A stretch of 35,804 bases of DNA from the NCBI GenBank assembly GCA_031385325.1, contig JANNBJ010000022.1:1-35804 (forward strand). The letters run 5' to 3'. Under the pieces are notes generated by a model. It searched no databases. It saw only the letters and a program-made list of their open reading frames with translations, and was not told the DNA's origin. The stretch is from SYFY01 sp031385325. Its GTDB lineage: Bacteria > Pseudomonadota > Gammaproteobacteria > Pseudomonadales > Azotimanducaceae. Position 1 is the first letter of the stretch, and every line of letters begins with the position of its first letter. Positions 7,227-16,033 of the stretch are shown one piece after another. The translations under genes were made by a program, and so were the position numbers.

Positions 7227-8465
7227 ATGAAGAGCTATTCAATGCAACCGATCAAACCACTCGCCGCTGCTGTTTTGCTGCTTCTAGGAAGTTCAGGTGT
7301 CAACGCTGCGTGGGACATGTTTCCTTCTTTCACAGCTGAAGCCGGAATAGACGACAACGTAAGACTCGATTCACAAGGCAAGGAAGATGCAACCTCTGCG
7401 GCTCTTGAAGGCCGGTTAACGGTCCGCAATGTGTCAGAAAGCCACAGCGTTCAGGCGATTGCAGCGTTGCGACAGTCGGAGTTTTTCGGCACTGACGTCA
7501 AAGGTGGCACCACGGGTCTGGCCACCATAACTGCGAACAAACGCACAGAGCGTCTCAACTACGGCTTTACTGCCAACTATACCAATCAACCGCTGCTTCG
7601 TTTCGGGGTAATCGATGCACAGTCAGGCCAGGTGATCGGTTCGGCAGAATCATACGTTGTGACTAGCGGAATCCTGGACGACGCTAACCCGGATCTCGAC
7701 ATAGGATTTGTGGAGGAACAGATTCGGCGTGAAGGGTTGTTTCTCTCTCCCAGCCTCGGCTACCAGCTTTCAACCCGTTCGATTTTGCAATTTTCCGGTC
7801 GTTTCAGTGACTACAGCTATGACTCGACCGGCGATCAGTTTGGCCTGGAGGACAGCAGAGGATACGGCGGCAGTGCAACGTACAGTTACGCGGTGACCGA
7901 AAGAACCAGCTTGCTCGCAACTGTGGATGCCGATTACTTCCGCCCCGATCGCTCACCGAATTCGGATCGCTATAACACGACTGTGGGCGTCACTCGCAAA
8001 CTGACGGATCGCACGCAGTTCCAGGTCGAAGTGGGTGTCGGGAAATCGAAGACCGAAACCGGCAGCAAGGACACCACCGTTGTGTACCGAGCTTCCCTCG
8101 AGTATGGCCTGGAGCGCGGGCAGCTAATCATGTCGGCGTCTCGCGACAATTACCCCAGTGGTTATGGCAACGTGGTCAGAACTGACCAGTTGTCGGCAGA
8201 TCTGCGGTATGCGCTCGCGGAGCGATGGGAATTAACCGCCCGAGGTTCGTTTACCTCGACCCATTCGAATCTCGATGTCGCGCTCAGGTTCAATGATGCG
8301 GACTACGCAAATGTTGAAACACGAATCGGTTATGCACTCACACCCAACTGGAAGGTTGGCGGTGCCTATCGATTCAGCTGGACTGACCGACAGGTCGATC
8401 CGGATACCGCACAAGGCAACGCCGTATTTGCTTTTGTCAGTTACACGCCGCAACGCCCCTTCTAA
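7227..8465 (+). CDS. outer-membrane beta-barrel protein of the polysaccharide operon
   Basis: The 412-residue protein has a signal peptide: MKSYSMQPIK, then a Leu/Ala-rich stretch ending GVNA near residue 27. The rest is rich in alternating polar and aromatic residues typical of transmembrane beta strands, and it ends in Phe (YTPQRPF), the usual outer-membrane C-terminal signature. It starts with FPSFTAEAGIDDNVRLD, resembling the PEP-CTERM-locus outer-membrane family that accompanies Wza- and Wzz-like genes. It probably helps export or anchor the polysaccharide at the outer membrane; no enzyme motif is seen. It follows the export gene after 34 bases and precedes the chain-length gene by 21 bases. 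Confidence 0.8.
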   Translation: MKSYSMQPIKPLAAAVLLLLGSSGVNAAWDMFPSFTAEAGIDDNVRLDSQGKEDATSAALEGRLTVRNVSESHSVQAIAALRQSEFFGTDVKGGTTGLATITANKRTERLNYGFTANYTNQPLLRFGVIDAQSGQVIGSAESYVVTSGILDDANPDLDIGFVEEQIRREGLFLSPSLGYQLSTRSILQFSGRFSDYSYDSTGDQFGLEDSRGYGGSATYSYAVTERTSLLATVDADYFRPDRSPNSDRYNTTVGVTRKLTDRTQFQVEVGVGKSKTETGSKDTTVVYRASLEYGLERGQLIMSASRDNYPSGYGNVVRTDQLSADLRYALAERWELTARGSFTSTHSNLDVALRFNDADYANVETRIGYALTPNWKVGGAYRFSWTDRQVDPDTAQGNAVFAFVSYTPQRPF

Positions 8466-8486
8466 AGCCGAACCACGGGAAAAATT

Positions 8487-10079
8487 ATGGTATCCGCACC
8501 GGCTGATCTTGACCTGAATGACTACCTGAACGTCCTGAAACGGCGCAAGTACCACTTTGCCATTCCGTTTGCATTGGTGATCGTCGTGGCCGTCCTGCTC
8601 GCCTTCCTGCTACCACCGCGCTTCCAGTCCGAGGACACTCTGCTGATTGAAAGGCAGACCATTCCACACGGGATTGTTGAATCAACAGTCACCGGATTCG
8701 TGCAGGAGCGCATCCAGCAGATCACGCAGACTATCTTGACGTACGACAGCTTGATCGCCCTGTCCAAACAGCACGGTGTTTACACCGATCTGATCGAAGC
8801 CGACCCTGGCAGTGCGACCCGGAAGATAAGAGAAGATTTCTCCATCAAGATGCTGGATGTCAAGGCGAGCGATCCGAATCAACAGGGGACCCGGGAAGCG
8901 ACGATCGCGTTCACCATTGGTTTCAAGGCATCCACGGCCGAAACTGCCCAGGCGGTCGCCAAGGACCTGGCCAATCGATACCTGGAAAAGAACGAACAGC
9001 AACGAAAAGCACAAACAGAGAAGGTCTCAAAGTTTCTCGGCATCGAAGCTGACAAACTCAGTGTCGAGATCACCGGCCTCGAAGCAAGCATCGCGGAATT
9101 CAAAAAGCTCGAACAGAACAACCTCCCGGAGGTCCTCGCTCTGAATCGGTCCCTCTACGAAAAAGCCGAAGAGCAGATTGAATCGACCCGTGATCGTATT
9201 CGCGATGTCGAGGGTCGTATCGACAATACCAGCTCCGAACTCGCCGTCATTCCAATGTTCGAAGACGTACGAACCGACGGCGGCGGCCTTGTCCTGAGTT
9301 CGCAGGACCGCCTGAATGGACTGGTTGCACAGTATGTGCGCGCCACCGCACGGTACTCTGCACGGCATCCTGATGTCATTCAACTTTCCAGAGAAATCCG
9401 CACTTTGGCAGAGCAGTCGGGCAATGCCGGGCGCGCCGATGAGATGATGGATGAACTCGTACGACAACAGGAAAAGCTGCGACAGGCACAACAAAAATAT
9501 GGTGACAATCATCCAGACGTACTGCAGCTCCAACGGGCTGTATCTGCGCTGGAAACCAGCTTTCAACGATCTTTGGCAACGGATTCTGAAACCACCAAGG
9601 CGAAGCCCAACAATCCGCGGTACGTGTCCCTCCGTTCCCAGCTGGAAGCGTTGAGAACATCACTGATCGCCGAGAACCGCAAGCTCGATCGCTACGAGGC
9701 AAAGCTTGCAGAGTACGAAGAGCGCCTGACCGTGAGCCCATTCGTGGAAAGCGAATACACCACCTTGACCCGTGAGCTGCAGAACAAGGTTGCCAAATAC
9801 AACGAACTGAAAGACAAGCAGATCAGTGCGCGTCTTGCGCAGGAACTGGAATCCGGTGACGGTGCGGAACGCTTCTCGCTCGCCAATCCGGCAACGCTCC
9901 CCAAACTTCCGGATAGTCCGAATCGCGTCGGAATCCTGCTGTTGGGAATACTGCTGGCCGGACTCATCGGAGTAATCGTGGTGGCGTTGGCAGAATACCT
10001 GGACGATGCGGTCTACGATGAGCACACGCTGGCATCAGTGCTCGGTGTACCGCCTCTCGCTGTCATTCCGAGAATATGA
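8487..10079 (+). CDS. Wzz-type polysaccharide chain-length determinant
   Basis: The 530-residue inner-membrane protein has the polysaccharide co-polymerase layout. A short cytoplasmic N-terminus (LDLNDYLNVLKRRKYHF) leads into transmembrane segment 1 at about residues 25-43. A long periplasmic region rich in Glu, Lys and Gln follows with coiled-coil character at about 170-450. Transmembrane segment 2 lies at about 482-503, followed by a cytoplasmic tail. The length matches XrtA-locus chain-length proteins, which are longer than enteric Wzz. It sets polymer length together with the tyrosine kinase. Its TGA overlaps the kinase ATG (ATGA, 10076-10079), so the two are translationally coupled, as expected for partners that in some bacteria are fused. 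Confidence 0.93.
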   Translation: MVSAPADLDLNDYLNVLKRRKYHFAIPFALVIVVAVLLAFLLPPRFQSEDTLLIERQTIPHGIVESTVTGFVQERIQQITQTILTYDSLIALSKQHGVYTDLIEADPGSATRKIREDFSIKMLDVKASDPNQQGTREATIAFTIGFKASTAETAQAVAKDLANRYLEKNEQQRKAQTEKVSKFLGIEADKLSVEITGLEASIAEFKKLEQNNLPEVLALNRSLYEKAEEQIESTRDRIRDVEGRIDNTSSELAVIPMFEDVRTDGGGLVLSSQDRLNGLVAQYVRATARYSARHPDVIQLSREIRTLAEQSGNAGRADEMMDELVRQQEKLRQAQQKYGDNHPDVLQLQRAVSALETSFQRSLATDSETTKAKPNNPRYVSLRSQLEALRTSLIAENRKLDRYEAKLAEYEERLTVSPFVESEYTTLTRELQNKVAKYNELKDKQISARLAQELESGDGAERFSLANPATLPKLPDSPNRVGILLLGILLAGLIGVIVVALAEYLDDAVYDEHTLASVLGVPPLAVIPRI

Positions 10080-10963
10080 AACAGTCCCCAATTCAGGCTA
10101 ATAGACCCATGGATCACCTGCGCAAAGCTCTGGAAAAAGCCGAATCCAATACACCGTCGGTACGGGACTGGATGCAACCCGTTGCTCAGAACGGGGCTAC
10201 GGCGAGTTCCCATCAGGACGTGAAACCTGGCCGGGTCGTTGAGCCAGATACCGTGTCCCAATCTGTCAATCGACTGATCGCGCTGTCCAACGAAAATCCG
10301 GCCATTCTGGATCGTTACCGATTGCTGCGGACCCGCGTTCAGCAGGTTCTGAAAACCCAGAACTGGCGAGTGCTTGGTGTCACCAGTTCAGCACCGGAAG
10401 CAGGCAAAACGCTGACCACGCTGAACCTCGGTATCACCTTTGCCCGGGCTGATACCCAACGCGTCATCATCGTCGACGCTGACTTGCGCAAGCCCAGCAT
10501 TGCCGGAACCATGGGCATGTCGCCCGAACTTGGTCTCGCCGATTTCCTCAGCGGTGAGGCCGAACTCGCCGACATCATGTATCAGCCTGCCAACTGTCCA
10601 AATTTGACCATCGTGCCCGCCACTGGATTGAAACCTGCACTCCATCCCAGTGAGCTACTGGCATTCAGTCGCTTCGATAATCTGATAAAGATGTTGCGCA
10701 CCACAGGTGCCATGGTGCTGGTAGATACTCCCCCGCTACTGGTTGGGGACGATGTCCTTGCCATTGCCCCTCGAATGGATTGTTTTCTCCTTGTTGTTGA
10801 GGAAGGGAAGACCACGGTACAGGAGCTCAAAGATGCGGCGCGGCTTCTTCAGGATCATCATCTGATTGGCTCTGTACTGAACAAGTCATCTCAGGTGCCC
10901 AAGCGATTCCAGTCCTACTATGCCAGTGGGGTGGCCGGAGAAATGCAGGAGACCTCCAGGTAA
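10076..10963 (+). CDS. CpsD/CapB-type tyrosine kinase (polysaccharide co-polymerase ATPase)
   Basis: The 295-residue cytoplasmic ATPase is of the bacterial tyrosine-kinase family. The Walker A variant APEAGKT is at about residues 106-112 with Lys111. The Walker A' motif VIIVDADLRKP spans 130-140, and Walker B MVLVDTPP 213-220. It acts with the membrane-bound chain-length protein, to which it is translationally coupled. The C-terminal tail holds only a Tyr pair (SYYAS), fewer than the Tyr clusters of classical CapB/Wzc, so autophosphorylation control may be simple. This matches the kinase found in XrtA/PEP-CTERM polysaccharide loci. It is followed after 17 bases by the ExeA-type ATPase. Confidence 0.92.
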   Translation: MKQSPIQANRPMDHLRKALEKAESNTPSVRDWMQPVAQNGATASSHQDVKPGRVVEPDTVSQSVNRLIALSNENPAILDRYRLLRTRVQQVLKTQNWRVLGVTSSAPEAGKTLTTLNLGITFARADTQRVIIVDADLRKPSIAGTMGMSPELGLADFLSGEAELADIMYQPANCPNLTIVPATGLKPALHPSELLAFSRFDNLIKMLRTTGAMVLVDTPPLLVGDDVLAIAPRMDCFLLVVEEGKTTVQELKDAARLLQDHHLIGSVLNKSSQVPKRFQSYYASGVAGEMQETSR

Positions 10964-10980
10964 CCCCTGGATAGCAAACG

Positions 10981-11934
10981 ATGTACCAGCAGTACTACGA
11001 CTTTACCCGACCACCGTTCGAGAACATTCCGGACCCGGCTTTCCTTTACCTGAGCCCTCAGCATGAGAGGACCTTGTCTGTCCTGAAATATGCACTCTTT
11101 TCACGTTCAGGGTTTTGTGTCATCACCGGAAACGTCGGTGCCGGCAAGACCACATTGGTGCGCAGTGTTCTCTATGACATGGGCAGGACCACCGTCGTTG
11201 GCCTTGTCTCCAACACTCAGTGTGATTCGTTCGAAGAATTGATGCGCTGGATCCTGCTGTCCTTCAACCTGGAGTACCGGAACAAGGACAAAGTGGAAAT
11301 GTACGATGATTTCGTGCGTTTTCTCATTCAACAGCATGACAAGGGAAACGTCGTCACGCTCATCATCGACGAAGCGCAGCATCTGGATATGCGCATACTC
11401 GAACAGTTGCGGATGTTATCCAACGTCAACACGGAGCGGGGTCAGCTGCTGCAGATCGTTCTGGTGGGCCAACCCGAGTTATTGGACCTGCTGCGACGCC
11501 CGGAAATTCAACAATTTGCTCAACGGATTTCCTACGATCATTTCCTCGGCCCTCTCGAATCAGCAGACCTCGTCGAAAAGTACATTCGCCATCGACTCTC
11601 TTCAGTCGCTGATCGGGATGATTACTTTGAGCCGGACACCTTCGACCCGATTTTTTTGGCCACTGGCGGAACGCCGCGTCTCATCAATCTGGTTTGCGAT
11701 ACCTCACTGGTTTATGGATTCGCTGAAGAGTTGCAGTCCATTCCTCGTCGAATCGTTGAGCAAGTGCTGGCTGACAAAAGGCTCGGGCTTGCGCCTTTGC
11801 GGCGTGAAAAACCTGTAGAAGTGCAAGCGCCTAAAGAAGTGCCTGCAATCGAACCCAAGGCCGCACGTACGCCACGTTCATCGTTCGCTGACTCGATCAT
11901 CGAGCGAGCGATGACGCGACGAACCGAAGGTTGA
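10981..11934 (+). CDS. ExeA/GspA-like AAA ATPase of polysaccharide locus
   Basis: The 317-residue protein starts with the family signature YYDFTRPPFENIPDP (residues 5-19). It has Walker A GNVGAGKTT (50-58), Walker B VTLIIDEAQ (125-133), and a sensor region with GQPELLDLLRRPEIQQFAQR. The ATPase core resembles ExeA and TniB-type proteins, but this subfamily is repeatedly found next to Wzz and CpsD genes in exosortase-linked polysaccharide loci. The last 60 residues are Pro/Glu/Arg-rich and probably disordered; the peptidoglycan-binding domain of full ExeA is absent. Its role in polymer secretion or assembly is not established. Confidence 0.9.
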   Translation: MYQQYYDFTRPPFENIPDPAFLYLSPQHERTLSVLKYALFSRSGFCVITGNVGAGKTTLVRSVLYDMGRTTVVGLVSNTQCDSFEELMRWILLSFNLEYRNKDKVEMYDDFVRFLIQQHDKGNVVTLIIDEAQHLDMRILEQLRMLSNVNTERGQLLQIVLVGQPELLDLLRRPEIQQFAQRISYDHFLGPLESADLVEKYIRHRLSSVADRDDYFEPDTFDPIFLATGGTPRLINLVCDTSLVYGFAEELQSIPRRIVEQVLADKRLGLAPLRREKPVEVQAPKEVPAIEPKAARTPRSSFADSIIERAMTRRTEG

Positions 11935-11974
11935 GACAAAGCAGAGAACCCTGGACAGTCTGCACGGGTAGTGA

Positions 11975-13276
11975 ATGAAAAACGCTGACGCACTTGGGTA
12001 CACGGAGGTAAATGGCGGAGCGATCAGGCGCGCCGATGCATCTGCCAATTCGTCTGACGGCAGGCTGAGGGGCGACCGAACGGCACCACAATCGATCCAG
12101 CCCCAACCTGACGCTGACAAGTCTGCAACTAAAGCCCGTCGCCTGTTCTGGATATTTCCAGATCGATTCGATACCCGCCTGGACAAGAGTACCTGGCTGG
12201 AAATGGCAAGACACCTTGAGCGGCTTGGTTGGGATGTTCAGATCATCGCCACGCGACACTCCCCTACGGCGGATGACTATGATGGATTGGTCAAATACGT
12301 AGAGACAGTGTCTCTGCCGTTTGTTTTTCGCATGTTGCTACTCGTCAGGATCGTTCAGTTCATAAAGACGGGGCTTGGTCCCAATGACATCGTCTTGATG
12401 AACCAGGATGCGTTGTGGCTTATACCGATGCTCCGCAAAGCGGGTGCGCGCCACATTCATCTGGATATCCGGACACTCCCGATTACCGAAGCTGGTTTGA
12501 AGAACCGTCTTGATCATCTGCTCTTCTGGCGATTGCCCCTCAAATGGTTTGGGGAAAAGCCCGACACGTGCTCGTTCATTACCGAGCCACTAAGGCAACA
12601 GTTCGCTCAGGAATTTACCGCTGTCAATCAGCCGCACTGCATCTGGGAGTCCGGTGTCAACACCCGTTTGTTCCGCCATACAGAGCATCCGGTTGGTGCT
12701 GACGAGCCAGGTATCTTCAAATTGTTTTATCACGGCAGCCTGATACGCACTCGCGGCATCGATCTGGTCCTGAAGGCAATCGCCTTGGGTCACTACCCTT
12801 TCAAGATTCATTTCACTGTTGTTGGCGAAGGTACCGATAGGGTTTATCTCACTCAACTGGCAGCGGAATTGAACATCTCCGACGCGGTGACGTGGCGGGG
12901 ATACGTGCCCTACGAGGACGTCGCTGCTCTGGTCAATGAGGCCGACTGTTGTGTGTGCCCGCTTCCTGACATGCCTGAGTGGCGGATATCCAGCCCCCTG
13001 AAGGTTTTGGAATACCTGGCCTGCGAGCAACTCACCGTTTTGACTCCGCTTGCCGCGCACAAACACGTGATCGAAGACGCCGAGTCCATCGTGTGGACAC
13101 GTGATTACTCACCGGAGGCGTTCGCAGAAGCGTTCAAGGCGGCCTACGAGCGGCGCCAACAGAATCCCGAGATCCGCACGCAGGTCCGGAACTGGGTCTC
13201 GCAGAATTTCGAATGGGAAGTGCACGCCGGGAAGTTGCACAATCTGCTCGTTTCCAAACGCGTGGGCCTTGTGTAA
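11975..13276 (+). CDS. GT4-family glycosyltransferase
   Basis: The 433-residue protein has a GT-B fold. An N-terminal Rossmann part starts around residue 56 (RRLFWIFPDRFDTRLDKSTW). The second domain carries LFYHGSLIRTRGIDLVLKAI, VVGEGTDR, and the nucleotide-sugar site ISSPLKVLEYLACEQL with a Glu. Enzymes of this family transfer a sugar from a nucleotide donor to the growing lipid-linked repeat unit at the cytoplasmic face. The first 55 residues are Ala/Asp/Gln-rich, low complexity and not part of the fold, so translation may start further in, but no ATG occurs there. It follows the ATPase by 40 bases and precedes the polymerase-like gene by three. Confidence 0.88.
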   Translation: MKNADALGYTEVNGGAIRRADASANSSDGRLRGDRTAPQSIQPQPDADKSATKARRLFWIFPDRFDTRLDKSTWLEMARHLERLGWDVQIIATRHSPTADDYDGLVKYVETVSLPFVFRMLLLVRIVQFIKTGLGPNDIVLMNQDALWLIPMLRKAGARHIHLDIRTLPITEAGLKNRLDHLLFWRLPLKWFGEKPDTCSFITEPLRQQFAQEFTAVNQPHCIWESGVNTRLFRHTEHPVGADEPGIFKLFYHGSLIRTRGIDLVLKAIALGHYPFKIHFTVVGEGTDRVYLTQLAAELNISDAVTWRGYVPYEDVAALVNEADCCVCPLPDMPEWRISSPLKVLEYLACEQLTVLTPLAAHKHVIEDAESIVWTRDYSPEAFAEAFKAAYERRQQNPEIRTQVRNWVSQNFEWEVHAGKLHNLLVSKRVGLV

Positions 13277-13279
13277 GTC

Positions 13280-14674
13280 ATGATGCGTCTGATGCCCATC
13301 CTCGCCGTTCTCGTGCTTTCGATGTCGATCGAGTTCGTCGTCCAATTGCTGCCCTCCGCACCAACCAGGCTGAACCTGCTTCTCGACGGCTTGATCGGGG
13401 TGATCGCCATCATTGTCTTCGTGAAGATTCTCGCCGAGCGGAGCTGGGCACTCATCCCAGCCAAGTACCTGCTGCTGATGTTGGCATTTACCTACGTCTG
13501 CATAACAGGCCTGATACTCAATGCGGTTGCGACTGATACCGCGTTCGCTGGCACTCGATATTTCTTCCGATACGTTCCCGTCGTATTGCTGCCCTTTGCG
13601 TTCAAGCTGGATGAACGTGAGCAAAAATTGATTCTCGGTGTTTTCACCATCATCTTTATGCTCCAGCTTCCCGTCGCGATATTGCAGCGATTTGTTTTCT
13701 GGTCCGATCTCGTCACCGGTGATGAAGTCCGTGGAACGTACGGAAGCTCTTCAAGCATCGCGGTGATGGCCTGTATTGGTTTGGTGTTTACGCTAACGTT
13801 TTATATCAAGGGGCGTATCGGGGCGGTAAAAACAGCAATCCTTTCGCTCGCGTTGCTGATTCCGCCAAGTCTCGCCGAGGCAAAAGTTACACCGATCCTG
13901 ATCGCCGTGGGTGTAACCGTGCTGGTCTGGCAATTTCGGAGACAACTCTCGCCGGGAAAGTTAATTCTGGTTTCTATCGCGAGTGCTGCTGGTGTAGGTT
14001 TGTTTGTACTCATGTATTCAGTGATGTACTCGCCTGAAGAGGGTATGGGGTACTTCGATGTGATGACCGACGATCGATACACGTACCAGTATGAAAAGAT
14101 TGAATCGCCCAAGCTGGAACTCAACGGCGCTGACCGAACCGACGTGATCGGAAAATTCGATCCTACGGCGTCGCTTCAAACAGGACGTTCGCCCGGTAGG
14201 ATCGACTCCATGCTCATACCTTTTCAGGCGCTCTGGCCAGATGAACTGCTGACATTGTTAACGGGCTTGGGAATTGGCAACGTAACCTCCAATCTTGGCG
14301 ATGGTGGTGCTTATTACTATCTAACAGATCGAATGAGCGCACCGGCTACTACGATCAGCCATCTCATCTGGGAAACTGGAGTCATCGGCTGCATCCTCTA
14401 TCTCATGTTCCTGATATTTCTGGTGTCCGACTGCCTGAAGTACAGAAATGATCCGGAGAGCTTCACTTCCCACATCGCAATGGCGTTGATTCCAACTTCA
14501 GCAATCATCGGACTCACGCTGATTTACACGAACATTTTTTTTCGGGCAGACATCATGCTCCCTTACCTGTTCATGATGGCTCTTGTCGTAGCGCATCGGC
14601 GGCGAGCACTCAAAGCGATTCACGAGCCTGCATTTCAGCCGCTCGGTAACAAGGCGACAGCCATTCCGATTTGA
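13280..14674 (+). CDS. O-antigen polymerase/ligase-like membrane protein (Wzy type)
   Basis: This 464-residue polytopic membrane protein has about ten to twelve hydrophobic helices. A large loop at about residues 255-335 contains ELNGADRTDVIGKFDP and a GRSPGRIDSM stretch, as in Wzy/WaaL-type proteins with a big periplasmic loop between late helices. The family joins polysaccharide repeat units (Wzy) or transfers a chain to an acceptor (WaaL). Sequence alone does not separate the two, but the setting in a Wzz/Wza operon favours a polymerase. It starts three bases after the preceding glycosyltransferase. The C-terminus is short and basic (AHRRRALKAIHEP). Confidence 0.82.
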   Translation: MMRLMPILAVLVLSMSIEFVVQLLPSAPTRLNLLLDGLIGVIAIIVFVKILAERSWALIPAKYLLLMLAFTYVCITGLILNAVATDTAFAGTRYFFRYVPVVLLPFAFKLDEREQKLILGVFTIIFMLQLPVAILQRFVFWSDLVTGDEVRGTYGSSSSIAVMACIGLVFTLTFYIKGRIGAVKTAILSLALLIPPSLAEAKVTPILIAVGVTVLVWQFRRQLSPGKLILVSIASAAGVGLFVLMYSVMYSPEEGMGYFDVMTDDRYTYQYEKIESPKLELNGADRTDVIGKFDPTASLQTGRSPGRIDSMLIPFQALWPDELLTLLTGLGIGNVTSNLGDGGAYYYLTDRMSAPATTISHLIWETGVIGCILYLMFLIFLVSDCLKYRNDPESFTSHIAMALIPTSAIIGLTLIYTNIFFRADIMLPYLFMMALVVAHRRRALKAIHEPAFQPLGNKATAIPI

Positions 14675-14819
14675 GTATCTCATGAGGTCGACTGGGACAA
14701 TGTTCCAGCAGTCGATCCGTGCGCTCCAAAGTAAAAATTGCACAGCACGGCTCAGCTTTCAGGGCCCTCGTTCTGTAGTATCCCTTGCTGGAAGTGGAAA
14801 CCGGACAGCCTCGACAACG

Positions 14820-15947
14820 ATGTCAACTATTTGCATTCTTGAACCCACCCACTGGGGAAGGTTTCAAGGCGGTGCGGAAATTCAATCGCACTTCCTCGCA
14901 AACCATATCGCTGATAAAACGAATCACACGGTTGTCTACCTTTCGCGCTTTATTCCGGATGATGTCTCAACTTACCGGTACAAGATCCTGCAATACCAGG
15001 GACCGCGACTTCTGCGGCACCTGCGTTGGGGACAGACAGGCGATTCAATCTCCATTTACCAGCAGCTTCGCAGGATCGACCCGGACGTCATCCTGCAGAT
15101 GCAGGCAGGCGCATACGTCGGCGCCGGTGCTTTTTATGCAAAACGAAACAACAAACCATTTGTCTGGTACATCGCCAGTGACCGGGATCTTGAAGCCGAC
15201 CCGCCCGTCGGGACTGAGTCACCCTTCAAGCCTCTTGACCAGAGATTTTTCCAGTACGGGATCGACAACGCCGACTACATCATCGCCCAGACAAAATTCC
15301 AGGAACGCATGCTGCTGGCAAACCTGGATCGCCGCGCAGTAGCTGTTGTTCCCAACTTCCACCCAGTGCCGGACGTCGTCGAAAAACCAGAGTCGCCATT
15401 GATCGTCTCATGGATCGCGAACCTGAAGCCGCTCAAACGACCACAGCTATTCGCAAAGCTCGCGGAAGCATTCAAGGACCGTTCCGACGTCTTCTTCATG
15501 ATGGCAGGGCGGTCGGATGAATCCGTCGAAAGCAGGCGGGCGATCGAAACACTTGGCAGCCTGCCAAACGGAAAGTATCTCGGCGAATTGACGCTGGATG
15601 AAGTGAACAGTCTGCTTGAGAAGTCTCACGTCCTGATCAACACCAGCGAGTACGAGGGTTTTCCCAACACTTTTGTTCAAGCTTGGCTGCGCAGTGTTCC
15701 GACGTTGAGCATCAACGTTGATCCAGACGATATTATGAGCACTCATTCAATTGGCAAAATGAGCGGCAGCCTCGAGAGACTCGTTGATGACTTAAGGGAA
15801 CTCACTACGAATAGTGAACTGCGCATTTCAAGCGGAAATCGTGCGCGCAATTTCTCGGTAGAGAGCTTCTCCTTGGACAATGCAGCGAAGGTTGTGCGGA
15901 TACTTGAAGCAGCGATTCACCAAGGGAAGATTCAAACGCTACGCTGA
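14820..15947 (+). CDS. GT4-family glycosyltransferase
   Basis: From ATG 14820 the protein is 375 residues and begins with the expected first strand STICILEPTHWGRFQGGAEI. The frame is open to an ATG at 14682, but the extra 46 residues do not look like part of the fold. Neither start has a strong ribosome binding site. The second domain has VSWIANLKPLKRPQLF (donor-domain start), FFMMAGRSDES, and NTSEYEGFPNTFVQAWLRSVP. In the last motif the second Glu of the usual E-x7-E is replaced by Gln (EGFPNTFVQ), a variation seen in some GT4 members. It is likely one of the sugar transferases building the repeat unit. Confidence 0.85.
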   Translation: MSTICILEPTHWGRFQGGAEIQSHFLANHIADKTNHTVVYLSRFIPDDVSTYRYKILQYQGPRLLRHLRWGQTGDSISIYQQLRRIDPDVILQMQAGAYVGAGAFYAKRNNKPFVWYIASDRDLEADPPVGTESPFKPLDQRFFQYGIDNADYIIAQTKFQERMLLANLDRRAVAVVPNFHPVPDVVEKPESPLIVSWIANLKPLKRPQLFAKLAEAFKDRSDVFFMMAGRSDESVESRRAIETLGSLPNGKYLGELTLDEVNSLLEKSHVLINTSEYEGFPNTFVQAWLRSVPTLSINVDPDDIMSTHSIGKMSGSLERLVDDLRELTTNSELRISSGNRARNFSVESFSLDNAAKVVRILEAAIHQGKIQTLR

Positions 15948-16020
15948 ATCCGAGCCGCCAACGTCTTTGTATGAGATGTCTTTCAGGCTTCCGATTGATA
16001 CTTGTTTGCCGATAAATTTC

Positions 16021-16028
16021 AGAGAGGA
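16021..16028 (+). promoter_or_regulatory. ribosome binding site AGAGAGGA for a GTG start
   Basis: AGAGAGGA lies five bases before GTG 16034. It supports the non-ATG start of the third glycosyltransferase of the operon, whose first residues TEIVFLQPGY form a normal GT-B first strand. Confidence 0.7.
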
Positions 16029-16033
16029 CTGCC

